Source: DATATV01 sp035551355 (GTDB taxonomy: Bacteria > Actinomycetota > Actinomycetes > Mycobacteriales > Pseudonocardiaceae). From it: 64,000 bases of DNA. Numbering within the stretch: position 1 is the stretch's first letter; every line of letters begins with the position of its first letter. This document shows, piece by piece, positions 33,343 to 41,715 of this stretch. The DNA lies in contig DASZNF010000088.1 of NCBI GenBank assembly GCA_035551355.1, forward strand, positions 6,675-70,674. The letters run 5' to 3'. The translations under genes were made by a program, and so were the position numbers. A model generated the notes under the pieces. That model was not told the origin of the DNA. It was given only the letters and a program-made list of their open reading frames with translations, and did no database searches.

Positions 33343-33969
33343 TCATAGCAGGGGACGGTGGTCGGGGTGCCAGTCCGCGGCCGGGCGCCACCAGTCGGAC
33401 GCGGTCATGTCGACGAACCGCACGCCGGCCGTCACGTCGAAGCCGTAGGGTGTGGTGTCGGTGAACCGCACCAGTGTGAGCGGGTCCGGCCGGGCGCCGG
33501 TGCCGTACGCGCCGAGCGAGTGGCCGTCCACGACGCCCGCCCAGTAGCCCGCGAAGCCCTGCCAGCGCAGGCGCGCCGGCCGGCCGTCGACGGTGATAGC
33601 CACTGTCGGCCATCCGGCGCGGTGGGCCGCCAGGTCGAAGGCGTGGTCGACCAGCCGACGATCGAACTCTTCGGCCCGCGGCAACTCCCAGTGCGGCAGA
33701 CCGAGGTTCACCAGCTTGATCGTCAGTTGCTCGGCGATGTCGAGACTGTCGGCCGGCCGGTCGATCGGGTCGAACGTGCCGACCGTGATGCTGGTGAGCT
33801 CGTCGTCGTGGCCCAGCCAGATCTGGTCGGCTCGCGACGGGTCCGCGCTGCGCTGCCAGAAGTCGAACCGGCGCGGGCCGGTCCAGCTCGCCAGGCCGTA
33901 GGGTGCGAACCGGACCGTCAGCGCGCGGTAGCGGTCGAACGTGCGGTCCTCTCGCCCCATGACCGCCAT
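33343..33969 (-). CDS. conserved hypothetical protein
   Basis: 208 residues from an ATG at 33969 (GGAG about 11 bases upstream; 33960 and 33999 are alternatives). No signal peptide or membrane helix. Tryptophan-rich stretches (RRFDFWQRSADPSR, HWELPRAEEFDRRL, MTASDWWRPAADW) suggest a compact alpha/beta domain but no family is recognised. Codon bias fits the genome. It is divergent from the next gene. Function unknown. Confidence 0.65.
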   Translation of the reverse strand: MAVMGREDRTFDRYRALTVRFAPYGLASWTGPRRFDFWQRSADPSRADQIWLGHDDELTSITVGTFDPIDRPADSLDIAEQLTIKLVNLGLPHWELPRAEEFDRRLVDHAFDLAAHRAGWPTVAITVDGRPARLRWQGFAGYWAGVVDGHSLGAYGTGARPDPLTLVRFTDTTPYGFDVTAGVRFVDMTASDWWRPAADWHPDHRPLL

Positions 33970-34061
33970 GGTCGCAGCGCTCCGCTGCGAGTAGGGCAAG
34001 TTCTGGTCACGGTCGCCGGAAACCGGATCAAAACGGTGGGTGTGCTCGCTAGGGTGGCCGC

Positions 34062-34790
34062 GTGTCGGCAGATGTGCGCTACATCCGGTACCACGCCTGG
34101 TGGTGCGCCTCCGGCAACACCACCTCCAGCGACCTGCTGTTCGCCTATCTGGCCGAGAATCTGCTCGAAACCTGGGTGCCGCCCGACCGCTCGCAGGACT
34201 GGCTGCTGCGCCGGGCCATGACCGGCCGGCGACACTGGCTGGCCGGAGACGAGTCGCGCGTCAACCGAGAGGGCTGGCCCACCGGCGAGTGGCGGGCACC
34301 CTACGGCGACTTCTACGCCGGCGACGAGCGCCGGGAGCCCAGCGAAAGCCCGCCCGGGCTGTGGTCGCGGCCCAATCCGGACTGGGTGGCCGAGCTCCCC
34401 CGCACCCCGGCGTTGCTGCTGGAGCACCTGCGCATCGCTCTGCCGCCGGCCCGCCAGGATGACGCGATGCTCCTCCACCACGCCGCGCAGGCCCTGCGCT
34501 CCGGTCTGCTACCCGCCGATCTCGTCACCGCCCTGTACGAGGCCCTCGCCGGGCTGCCCAGCGCCACCGTGCACGAGTCGGTGGCGAATCTGGACGGGCA
34601 GGCGGGCACGGCGCTGGTGGTCGAGAAGGGGATCCGGATCGAGGAGCTGATCATCGACCTCGACGCAGGCGAGTATCTCGGCGAGCGCACCACCCAGACG
34701 AAGACCGCGTACGGCATCCCGGCCGACACCGTCACCTCGTTCGGCGCGTTGAGCAGCGCGATGGTCGAGGCCCTCGGCGACGTCCCGTAG
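34062..34790 (+). CDS. CU044_5270-like hypothetical protein
   Basis: 242 residues from a GTG at 34062. The C-terminal part (LLPADLVTALYEALAGLPSATVH, seen as DLVTALYEALAGLP, then GQAGTALVVEKGIRIEELIIDLDAGEYLGERT, seen as DLDAGEYLGERT) resembles CU044_5270-family proteins of actinobacteria, which are usually membrane-anchored partners of sigma factors. Here the membrane helix is absent and no sigma gene adjoins. Whether it is a stand-alone cytoplasmic variant or a shortened one cannot be settled. Function unknown. Confidence 0.7.
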   Translation: MSADVRYIRYHAWWCASGNTTSSDLLFAYLAENLLETWVPPDRSQDWLLRRAMTGRRHWLAGDESRVNREGWPTGEWRAPYGDFYAGDERREPSESPPGLWSRPNPDWVAELPRTPALLLEHLRIALPPARQDDAMLLHHAAQALRSGLLPADLVTALYEALAGLPSATVHESVANLDGQAGTALVVEKGIRIEELIIDLDAGEYLGERTTQTKTAYGIPADTVTSFGALSSAMVEALGDVP

Positions 34791-35052
34791 CACCGGGTGC
34801 AGAGGCCCAGGCCCCGGCGCCCGGTCTCGTTGAGTTCTGCGGCAGTCGTCGAAGCACCCAGCCCGCGCTCGCCGAAACCGTGGCCGACCACCTCGCCCGG
34901 CTACCGAGGCAGGTGCCGATCCGGCCCGCGCGGGTGATCGACGAGCCGTCCCAGATCGGTGCCCGGGACTCGGCCGTGCGCGATCTGCGCGCCGCGATCC
35001 TCGCCCAGGACTTCGCGACCGGGCCGGCCCGTCGGCACGGGCTGAGCGGGAG

Positions 35053-35730
35053 CTACCGAAGGGTCGCGATCCCGGCCAGGATGAGGTTGATCCCGGCCAG
35101 GAACTGCTCCCGGTCGTCGTGCCCCGGCAGTTGCGCGGCCACCTCCCGCACGAACGGGTACCGCTCGGGATCCAGCTGGGCCCACCGCTGCGCGACCGTC
35201 TCCAGGAACTCCGCCCGATTGGTGTCGCGCGGGACCAGGCGCGCGGCCGCCGCGTGCTGGCCGGCCAGGCCGAGCAGGTAGTTCAGCAGCGCGGTCACGG
35301 CGTCGAACCGGGCTCGTTCGGGTACGCCGAGCGCGTCGAGCCGGGCGCCGATGCCTTCGAAGACCGGCAGGATCGCCGGCTGCCACGGCTCGCGGGCGAG
35401 CTGGGTGCCCACCCAGGGGTGGGCGTCGATCGCGTCGAACACCGCCAGCGTGATCGCCCGGATCGCCGCCTGAGGCTCGGCGTCGTCGACCAGGCCGGTC
35501 ATGGCGCGGCTGACGACATGGTCGGTGGCCGCCGCGAGCAGGTCGTTCTTGTTGTCGACGTGCCAGTAGATCGCGCCGCTGCCGGTGGCCAGCCGGGTGG
35601 CGAGGGCGCGGAAGGTCAGCGCGCTCTCGCCGTCGGTGTCGAGGATCTCGGTCGCGGCCTCGACGATCCGCTCCTTCGACAGCGCGTCCGCACGCCGTTC
35701 GCTCCGCTCGGTCCTGGCCATGGGATCCAT
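35053..35730 (-). CDS. TetR-family repressor, tetracycline-repressor-like subtype
   Basis: 225 residues from the ATG at 35730 (35721 is also possible; the frame to 35757 would overlap the operator). Helix-turn-helix about 20-65 with LTFRALATRLATGSGAIYWHVDNKNDLL; the YWHVxNK element is the hallmark of the TetR(A-D)-like subgroup. The C-terminal domain has the pattern of PF02909-type proteins. It is divergent from the FAD monooxygenase, with two GGAAC/GTTCC palindromes between them, so it should repress that gene and itself until an effector binds. Confidence 0.9.
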   Translation of the reverse strand: MDPMARTERSERRADALSKERIVEAATEILDTDGESALTFRALATRLATGSGAIYWHVDNKNDLLAAATDHVVSRAMTGLVDDAEPQAAIRAITLAVFDAIDAHPWVGTQLAREPWQPAILPVFEGIGARLDALGVPERARFDAVTALLNYLLGLAGQHAAAARLVPRDTNRAEFLETVAQRWAQLDPERYPFVREVAAQLPGHDDREQFLAGINLILAGIATLR

Positions 35731-35740
35731 CTTGACATGA

Positions 35741-35781
35741 TTGGAACATTGTTCCAAACTTCCTCATGGAACAACGTTCCA
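35741..35781. promoter_or_regulatory. two palindromic operators for TetR/monooxygenase
   Basis: TTGGAACATTGTTCCAA (35741-35757, perfect) and TGGAACAACGTTCCA (35767-35781), ten bases apart, share the GGAAC-n-GTTCC pattern. They fill the gap between the divergent TetR and monooxygenase genes, as with tetO1/tetO2 in tetracycline-resistance pairs. Confidence 0.8.
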
Positions 35782-35817
35782 GCAGCTTGTGAACCAGCTC
35801 GCGAAGGGAGCACCACA

Positions 35818-36954
35818 ATGACAGCGGTCACGATCATCGGAGCGGGCCTGGGCGGCCTCACCCTCGCCCGGGTCCTGCACGTCCACGGCATTCCCGCGAC
35901 CATCTACGAGGCCGAGCCCTCGGCCCAGGCCCGCACCCAGGGCGGCCAGCTCGACATCCACGAACACAACGGCCAGATCGCGCTCGAAGCGGCCGGCCTC
36001 ACCGTGGAATTCCACGCGATCATCCACGAAGGCGGCCAGGCTTCCCGCATTCTCGACCAGCACGGCAAGGTGCTGCTGGACGAGCCCGACGACGGCACCG
36101 GCGGCCGCCCCGAGGTCCTGCGTGGCGACCTGCGTCGGGTCTTCATCGATTCCCTGCCCGCCGGCACCGTCCAGTGGGGCAAGAGACTCGCCGGCGCAGC
36201 CGCGGTGGGCGACGGCAGCTACCAGCTGACCTTCACCGACGGTTCGACCGTCGGCACCGACCTGCTCGTCGGCGCCGACGGCGCCTGGTCGAAGGTCCGC
36301 CCGCTGCTGTCGGATGCGAAGCCCGAGTATGTCGGCGTGACCTACGTCGAGACCTACCTCTACGACGTCGACGAGCAGCACCCCGCGGCCGCCGAAGCGG
36401 TCGGCAGCGGCGGAATGTCCGCGCTCCTTCCCGGAAAGGCCATCGCCGCGCACCGCGAGGCCGGCGACATCCTGCACACCTACGTCCAGCTGAAGGTCCC
36501 CGCCGAGTGGGTGACCGGCATCGACTTCACCGACACCGCCACGGCGCCCGCCCGGGTGGCCGCGGAGTTCGAAGGCTGGGCGCCGGAACTCACCGCGCTG
36601 ATCACCGACGGCGAGACCGCCCCGGTCCCGCGCACGATCCACACGCTGCCCAGCGCCCACCGCTGGGACCGCGCGCCCGGCGTGACCCTCGTCGGCGACG
36701 CCGCCCATCTGATGCCGCCCGCAGGCGAAGGCGCGAACCTGGCCATGCTCGACGGGGCTGAACTCGGCCAGTCGATCGCCGCGCACCCCGGCGACATCGA
36801 AGCGGCCCTCACCGCCTACGAACAGGTCCTGTTCCCCCGCAGCGAAGCCGAAGCCGCGGACGCCCACCAGATCCTGGACCTCTGCCTGGGCGACAGTGCC
36901 CCGTTCGGCCTCGTCGACTTCTTCAACAGCGTCAACGAGAAGGCACAAGGATGA
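35818..36954 (+). CDS. FAD-dependent monooxygenase, TetX-like
   Basis: 378 residues from the ATG at 35818 with GGGAG upstream. FAD-binding GxGxxG in IIGAGLGGLTLARVL (about 5-20), the DG region LLVGADGAWSKVR, and GDAAHLMPPAGEGANLAML place it in the class A flavoprotein hydroxylases. The segment GGQLDIHEHNGQIALEAAGL aligns by eye with the corresponding part of the tetracycline-inactivating monooxygenase TetX. It would hydroxylate a polycyclic or aromatic substrate with NADPH and oxygen. The divergent TetR-type regulator fits an inducible defence role, which is inference. Confidence 0.9.
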   Translation: MTAVTIIGAGLGGLTLARVLHVHGIPATIYEAEPSAQARTQGGQLDIHEHNGQIALEAAGLTVEFHAIIHEGGQASRILDQHGKVLLDEPDDGTGGRPEVLRGDLRRVFIDSLPAGTVQWGKRLAGAAAVGDGSYQLTFTDGSTVGTDLLVGADGAWSKVRPLLSDAKPEYVGVTYVETYLYDVDEQHPAAAEAVGSGGMSALLPGKAIAAHREAGDILHTYVQLKVPAEWVTGIDFTDTATAPARVAAEFEGWAPELTALITDGETAPVPRTIHTLPSAHRWDRAPGVTLVGDAAHLMPPAGEGANLAMLDGAELGQSIAAHPGDIEAALTAYEQVLFPRSEAEAADAHQILDLCLGDSAPFGLVDFFNSVNEKAQG

Positions 36955-36969
36955 CCCCGGCCGGCGCGC

Positions 36970-37792
36970 GTGTGCGTGGCCCGGGAGACCGCAGTGGGTG
37001 GGCGATCCGGGGTGAAGCCAGAGATGGTGGCGACCGACAACGCGTCGTACTCCGACATGGTGTTCGGTCTGTTCAAGATCCTCGGCTACAACTTCAGTCC
37101 GCGGTTCCGCGACCTGGACGACCAGCGGTTCTGGCGGGCCACGATGCCCGGCGTCGAGACGGGCGCATACGGCGTGGTGGAGGACCTGGCCCGCAACCGG
37201 GTCAACCTGAACAAGGTGATCACGCACTGGCCAGACATGCTGAAGGTCGCCGGTTCCCTGGTCACCAACCAGGTCCGCGCCTACAACCTGCTGCGCATGT
37301 TCGGGCGCGAGGGGCGCCCGACCCACTGGGGGCGGCGTTCGCGGAGTACGGGCGGATCGCGAAGACCGAGCACCTGCTGCGCGTGGTCGACCTGGTGGAC
37401 GACACCTACCGCCGGCAGATGAACCGCCAGCTCACCGTGCAGGAGTCCCGCCACAAGCTCCCCCGCGACGTGTGCCACGGCAAGCGCGGCACCATCCACC
37501 AGGCTACCGGGACGGGATGGAGGACCAGCTCGGCGCGCTCGGCCTGGTCCTCAACGCCATCGTGCTCTGGACGACCCGCTACATCGACGCCGCCGTCGCC
37601 CGGCTGAAGGCCGAGGGCCACGAGATACGGGACGGGGACATCGCCCGGCTCTCCCCGCTCAAGCACCGCAACCTGAACCTGCTCGGCCGCTACAGCTTCA
37701 CGGCCCCGACCCCGGCCGCCGGCGCCCTGCGCCCGCTGCGCGACCCGGAGGCGTCGGAGCTGGACGAAGACGACGACGGCGGGCAGGAGTGA
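36970..37792 (+). pseudogene. Tn3-family transposase remnant (5'-truncated, frameshifted)
   Basis: Three consecutive frames together give the C-terminal DDE part of a Tn3-type transposase: MVATDNASYSDMVFGLFKIL, FSPRFRDLDDQRFW, then AEYGRIAKTEHLLRVVDLVDD, then GMEDQLGALGLVLN and LSPLKHRNLNLLGRYSF. Each junction fits the loss of one C: in the C-run at about 37322-37324 and at about 37503-37505. The first 600 or so codons are missing and recognisable homology starts near 37000. It begins 15 bases after the monooxygenase stop. No terminal inverted repeat was found. Confidence 0.88.
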
Positions 37793-37811
37793 GTATCAGG
37801 AGCCGATCGGA

Positions 37812-38537
37812 TCAATCCGTGATGGGCAGGCACTCGGCGAGCAGAGCGACGACGTCACGCCAGGCTCGCTGTGCGTGCCGTGGGTGGTAGCCGACGCCGG
37901 GACGCACGGTGTGGTCGACCGGTGGATGGTGGAAGGCGTGAAGGGCTCCCCCGTAAACCACGAGACGCCAGTCGACGCCCGCAGCCTCCATCTCTGCGGT
38001 GAACGCGTCCCGTTGGGCGGGCGGCATGATCGGGTCTTCCGACCCGACCCCGGCCCATACCGGGCAGCGAATGCGTGCCGCCTCGCCCGGTCGGCCCGTG
38101 GTGAGTGCGTTGACTGTCCCAATCGCGCGCAGATCGACACCATCGCGACCGAGTTCCAGTGCGACTGCACCCCCAGTGCCGTAGCCGACGGCGGCGGTCC
38201 GGTCGGGGTCGGCCCGTGGTTCGGCACGCAACACGTCGAGCGCGGCGTGACCGATTCCTCGCATCCGGTCGGGGTCGGCGAGCAGCGGCATGCAACGGGC
38301 CAACATTTCCTCTGGGTCTTCCAAATAGCGTCCACCGTGGAGGTCGAAAGCCAGCGCCACGTACCCCACCTCGGCCAGAGCCTCGGCCCGGCGGCGCTCG
38401 ACATCGCTGAGCCCCACCCCCTCGGGTCCGATCAGGACTGCGGGTCGGCGCTCGGCACCGGCCGGGAGCGCGAGGTATCCGATCATCGTCAGGTTGTCGG
38501 CCGGGTATTCGACAGTACGGGTTGTGACCGTCGTCAT
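37812..38537 (-). CDS. dienelactone hydrolase family protein, nucleophile missing
   Basis: 241 residues. An alpha/beta hydrolase of the dienelactone hydrolase type: VLIGPEGVGLSDVERRRAE near the N-terminus, the acid in GVGSEDPIMPP and the histidine in GGALHAFHHP. The nucleophile elbow, normally GYCxGG, reads GYGTGG: the cysteine position is glycine (codon GGC, one base from TGC). The rest of the fold is intact. Either the protein is a catalytically dead relative or it uses another residue. It lies just after the Tn3 remnant, convergent with it. Confidence 0.85.
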   Translation of the reverse strand: MTTVTTRTVEYPADNLTMIGYLALPAGAERRPAVLIGPEGVGLSDVERRRAEALAEVGYVALAFDLHGGRYLEDPEEMLARCMPLLADPDRMRGIGHAALDVLRAEPRADPDRTAAVGYGTGGAVALELGRDGVDLRAIGTVNALTTGRPGEAARIRCPVWAGVGSEDPIMPPAQRDAFTAEMEAAGVDWRLVVYGGALHAFHHPPVDHTVRPGVGYHPRHAQRAWRDVVALLAECLPITD

Positions 38538-38551
38538 GCGACTGGACGGTA

Positions 38552-38713
38552 ATGACCGTTGCGCCCGCTCGGGGTGGTGTTCACCGATGGCAGACAGCAG
38601 TCTGGCACCGCTGGCCCGACCCCCGGCTGTTCGTGACCGGCGAGGTCACCGGTGGGCGTGACGTCAACGACGTCGTCGAGCTGGACGTCGTGCGCGTCGA
38701 GCCCACCGGCTAA
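38552..38713 (+). pseudogene. small ORF or 3' gene remnant
   Basis: A 53-codon frame (ATG at 38552, TAA at 38711-38713) without ribosome site, divergent from the hydrolase. The last 40 residues (HRWPDPRLFVTGEVTGGRD, then a hydrophilic valine/aspartate-rich end) read like the C-terminus of a larger enzyme. Its TAA overlaps the aldo/keto reductase stop on the other strand. Not recognised. Confidence 0.3.
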
Positions 38714-39702
38714 CCCCGAGCCACCTCAGCGGTGAACACGGGGAGGTAGCGCTCGCCCATCACCTGGTCGCTCAGCGGGTCCAGCGCAGCCAGCGCCTCG
38801 GCGTCCAGGGTGAGCTCCAGCGCGGCCGCGTTCTGCTCCAACCGGGCCGGGCTGCGGGTGCCCGGAATGGTCGCCACCGCCACCCCGAGCCGCTCGGCCT
38901 GGGCGTACACCCAGGCCAGCGCCGCCTGGGCCGGGGTGGCACCCAGCCGGTCGGCCACCTCGCGCACGGTCTGCGCGATCTTCTCGTTGGCCTCACCCGC
39001 CTCGCCGGCGAAGCGGGGGTTGGTGCGCCGGAAGTCCTTCTCACCCAGCGTGGAGCGGTCCAGGGTGCCGGTCAGGAACCCCCGCCCCAGCGGCGAGTAC
39101 GGCACCAACCCGACCCCCAGCTCGGCCATCACCGGGGTCACCGCCTCGACGTCGCGGGTCCACAGCGAGTACTCGCTCTGCACCGCGGTGATCGGGTGCA
39201 CCGCGTGCGCCCGGCGCAGCAGCTCGCCGTCGACCTCGGACAGGCCGAGATGGCGGACCTTGCCCGCCTTGACCAGCTCGGCCATCGCCCCGACGGTCTC
39301 CTCGATCTCCACGTCCTGGGGCGGGCGGTGGGCGTAGTACAGGTCGATCACCTCGACGCCCAGCCGCAGCAGCGAGGCGTCGCAGGCGCGCAGCACGTAG
39401 TCCCGGGCACCGCGGATGCGGCGTGCCCGGTCGCCGGCGCTGCGGTCGATGCCGAACTTGGTGGCCAGCTGCACCTGGTCCCGGCGGCCGTGGATGGCCC
39501 GGCCCACCAGCACCTCGTTGTGTCCGGTGCCGTAGGCGTCGGCGGTGTCCAGGAACGTGATGCCCAGCTCCAGGGCCCGGTCGATGGTGGCCAGGCCGCC
39601 GTCCCAGTCGGCGGCGCCGTAGCTCTCGCTCATCCCCATGCACCCCAGGCCCATCGCGCTGACGGTGAGACCGGGCGAGCCGAGCGTGGTTCGGGTGATC
39701 AT
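38710..39702 (-). CDS. aldo/keto reductase
   Basis: 330 residues from the ATG at 39702 with GGAGGAG upstream; the frame further upstream runs into the operator. The TIM-barrel reductase motifs are GLGCMGMSESYG, the catalytic tetrad in FLDTADAYG (Asp, Tyr), the lysine in QLATKFG and histidine in DLYYAHRPP, and the C-terminal IPGTRSPARLEQN NADPH-binding loop. It reduces aldehydes or ketones with NADPH in the cytoplasm. A perfect 32-bp palindrome lies 65-97 bases upstream, so it is probably induced by a MerR-type activator. Confidence 0.92.
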   Translation of the reverse strand: MITRTTLGSPGLTVSAMGLGCMGMSESYGAADWDGGLATIDRALELGITFLDTADAYGTGHNEVLVGRAIHGRRDQVQLATKFGIDRSAGDRARRIRGARDYVLRACDASLLRLGVEVIDLYYAHRPPQDVEIEETVGAMAELVKAGKVRHLGLSEVDGELLRRAHAVHPITAVQSEYSLWTRDVEAVTPVMAELGVGLVPYSPLGRGFLTGTLDRSTLGEKDFRRTNPRFAGEAGEANEKIAQTVREVADRLGATPAQAALAWVYAQAERLGVAVATIPGTRSPARLEQNAAALELTLDAEALAALDPLSDQVMGERYLPVFTAEVARG

Positions 39703-39766
39703 GCGCGGATACTCCTCCTGCCCGGCGGACCGGGCGGTGCCTCGAGGGCTGACGAACGCCTCCGAC

Positions 39767-39798
39767 GCTAGGACTTGGAGCGCGCTCCAAGTCCTAGC
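39767..39798. promoter_or_regulatory. perfect 32-bp MerR-type operator
   Basis: Arm GCTAGGACTTGGAGCG is followed at once by its exact inverse. The core CTTGGAG-CGCG-CTCCAAG is of the dyad type bound by MerR-family activators within over-long promoter spacers. It lies upstream of the aldo/keto reductase; no MerR gene is found near. Confidence 0.7.
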
Positions 39799-39823
39799 CG
39801 GAGGACCGGCCCCCGCCAGCGGG

Positions 39824-40057
39824 TCAGGCGCGGCGGGTGAGGGTGAAACGGTCCACCGGCAACAGGTCGCCATAGGGCCCGGACACCGCGTAGTAGGTGA
39901 CGTGCATCGCCGCCACCGCCCGGGTCCACATCGAAGGCGGCGAAGCCGTAAGAGTGCCTAGACCACCACCCCGACAGTTCCCGCCATCAAAGCCTGCGGC
40001 GACCGCATCACAGCACCTCTGCACCGCGCCGCGAAGGCCCTGCCCGGCATCAAACAT
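39824..40057 (-). CDS. possible small protein downstream of coiled-coil gene
   Basis: 77-codon frame starting 12 bases after the stop of the coiled-coil gene. Only the last 35 residues (AAMHVTYYAVSGPYGDLLPV) look protein-like; the first half is glycine/alanine-rich. No ribosome site was found and no family recognised. It may be a partner in the same transcript, a remnant, or not real. Confidence 0.3.
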   Translation of the reverse strand: MFDAGQGLRGAVQRCCDAVAAGFDGGNCRGGGLGTLTASPPSMWTRAVAAMHVTYYAVSGPYGDLLPVDRFTLTRRA

Positions 40058-40069
40058 CGTCCCTTGCCA

Positions 40070-41314
40070 TCAAGCACCATCCCCTTGCGGAGACAGCCGA
40101 GTGAGCAGCACGTCCAGTTGGTGCTCGGCCCGCTGCGCCCGCGCCGCGAGTTGCTCCTTGGTCTCCTCCACCGACGCGATCCGCTCCCGCGCGGCTTCCT
40201 CGACCCGAGTCACCACAGCCGCGCTCTGCTCCCGCACCCGCACCGTTTCCTGCTGTGCCGCCGCGACATCCGCTGCCAGCGATCGCCGCACCTCGGTCAG
40301 TTCCGCTCCTAGCGACCGCTGGACCTCCGCCAGGTCGGTCCGCACCCGCGCGGTCTCCTCCCGCGCCGCCGCCACCTGCTCACCCGAGCTGCGCCGCAGG
40401 TCGACCAGCTCACCGCGGGTCTCGCCCAGCTCCGCCAACGCCCGCCGGGTCTCGGCCCGCGCGTCGGCCTCGGACTGGTTGGCCCGCTCCGCGGTCGCCT
40501 CGGTGGCCCGGACCGCCTCGACCGCGGCGTCGCGTTCGCTCTCCACCCGCTCGGTCTGCCGTCGCGCCTCCGCCCGCGCGGCCGCGGCCTGCTCCTCGGC
40601 CCGTTCCTGCGCCCGTTGCACCTCCGCCACGGCCCGGGACTCGGCGGCCGTGATCGTGTCCTCGGTTTCCCGGCGGATCGCCGCCACCGTGTCCTCGGCC
40701 CGCACCCGCACGTCCGCGATCTCCGCTTCAGTCTGCTGACGGATCTGCTCGACTTCGGCCACCGCCGCCTCCCGCGCCTGCCGGGCTTCCTGCGTGTCGG
40801 CCTCAGCCGTCTCGACCGCGGTCACGGCATCCTGGGCGGCTTGCTCGGCGGTGGCGCGGGCGCGTTCGGCGTCGCGGCGTCGCTGCTCGGCCCGGGCCAG
40901 TTCGGCCTGGGCGGTGGCGATCCGTTCGGCGGCGTCGGCACGCACCGCGGCCAGCTCGGATTCGACCACCGACGGATCGGTCATCGTCCGCAGTTCCCCG
41001 ACCACCCCGTCCAACGCGCGTCCCAGTTCGGCCACCAGTAGCCGCACCCGATCGGTGAGGTCCTCGGCCCGATCCCGGGCCGCCGACACCGGCATCCCCT
41101 CGGAGTTTTTCGTCACCGTGACATAAGGGGGCTGCTGCCCCTGATCGTTCTGAATACGTTGGCGTTCTCGCCAGGCGCGCCACCGAGTGTGCTCCGGCAG
41201 ATCACAGTATTCGGCCGGCCGTCCCGGTCCCCCGGTGCGCAGAATCGGCCGCTCGCAGCCCGGATAAGCACAAATGGGTCCGGCTTCGGTCGCCACACTT
41301 CCAGTCACCCGCAT
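40070..41314 (-). CDS. zinc-ribbon plus long coiled-coil protein (KfrA-like)
   Basis: 414 residues. The N-terminus carries a cysteine/histidine cluster (CAYPGCERPILRTGGPGRPAEYCDLPEHTRW, seen as CAYPGCERP and GRPAEYCDLPEH), then from about residue 75 to the end an almost unbroken alanine/glutamate/arginine heptad-rich coiled coil. The plan recalls plasmid KfrA-type proteins, which bind DNA at their own promoter and form long rods that aid segregation. A palindrome (ACGTTTAAAACGT) lies directly before the start, consistent with autoregulation. No ParA/ParB genes are adjacent. Confidence 0.8.
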   Translation of the reverse strand: MRVTGSVATEAGPICAYPGCERPILRTGGPGRPAEYCDLPEHTRWRAWRERQRIQNDQGQQPPYVTVTKNSEGMPVSAARDRAEDLTDRVRLLVAELGRALDGVVGELRTMTDPSVVESELAAVRADAAERIATAQAELARAEQRRRDAERARATAEQAAQDAVTAVETAEADTQEARQAREAAVAEVEQIRQQTEAEIADVRVRAEDTVAAIRRETEDTITAAESRAVAEVQRAQERAEEQAAAARAEARRQTERVESERDAAVEAVRATEATAERANQSEADARAETRRALAELGETRGELVDLRRSSGEQVAAAREETARVRTDLAEVQRSLGAELTEVRRSLAADVAAAQQETVRVREQSAAVVTRVEEAARERIASVEETKEQLAARAQRAEHQLDVLLTRLSPQGDGA

Positions 41315-41715
41315 ATCGTAGCATAGTTACGTTTAAAACGTTAACCAACGAAACCAAACGTATCGAAGCCCGATCAGAACGCCCGATCCTGACTTCTGAT
41401 AAGTGAACATTATCGGTGGTTACGACACGCGAAACCGATCCCGAACCTCGATTCGTCACCCGCCCCAGCCCGCCCGCCGCGACGAATCCCGACGGCCCGA
41501 CGCCCACCCGAAAACTGGGTAGCCCCTCCCGAGCCAGGCACGAAGCGAACCGAGCACAACCGCTGCTCCCCCGCGGCCGCAAGCGGCGAAGAGAAATCGG
41601 CGGCGCGGCGAGCCGGATGGAGCAGGTACCTGCCCGTCGTTTGCCGGTCGACACGCCCCGGGCGCCGTGCTGGGCTGCTGATAACGCAGTCTGGCCGAAT
41701 TCCTGGGGGCGGCAC
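41315..41715. other. 401-base gap with AT-rich operator region
   Basis: No gene seen. The left end is strikingly AT-rich for the genome and holds ACGTTTAAAACGT (41329-41341), flanked by GTTA and TTAAC, 15 bases from the coiled-coil start, and GATAA/TTATC (41398-41414). The right 250 bases are normal-composition leader of the TAP-like hydrolase; open frames here look non-coding. Confidence 0.55.
41326..41345. promoter_or_regulatory. palindrome upstream of KfrA-like gene
   Basis: Perfect 13-bp core ACGTTTAAAACGT inside GTTA...TTAAC flanks, 12 bases before the coiled-coil protein's ATG. Probable autoregulatory operator, by analogy with KfrA. Confidence 0.6.

Noticed and set aside
34827..35052. 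Frame ending RPARVIDEPSQIGARDS-type residues beyond the CU044_5270-like gene
   Set aside because: Looks somewhat protein-like, perhaps a remnant, but has no convincing start and no stop before it runs antisense into the TetR gene. Not recognised.
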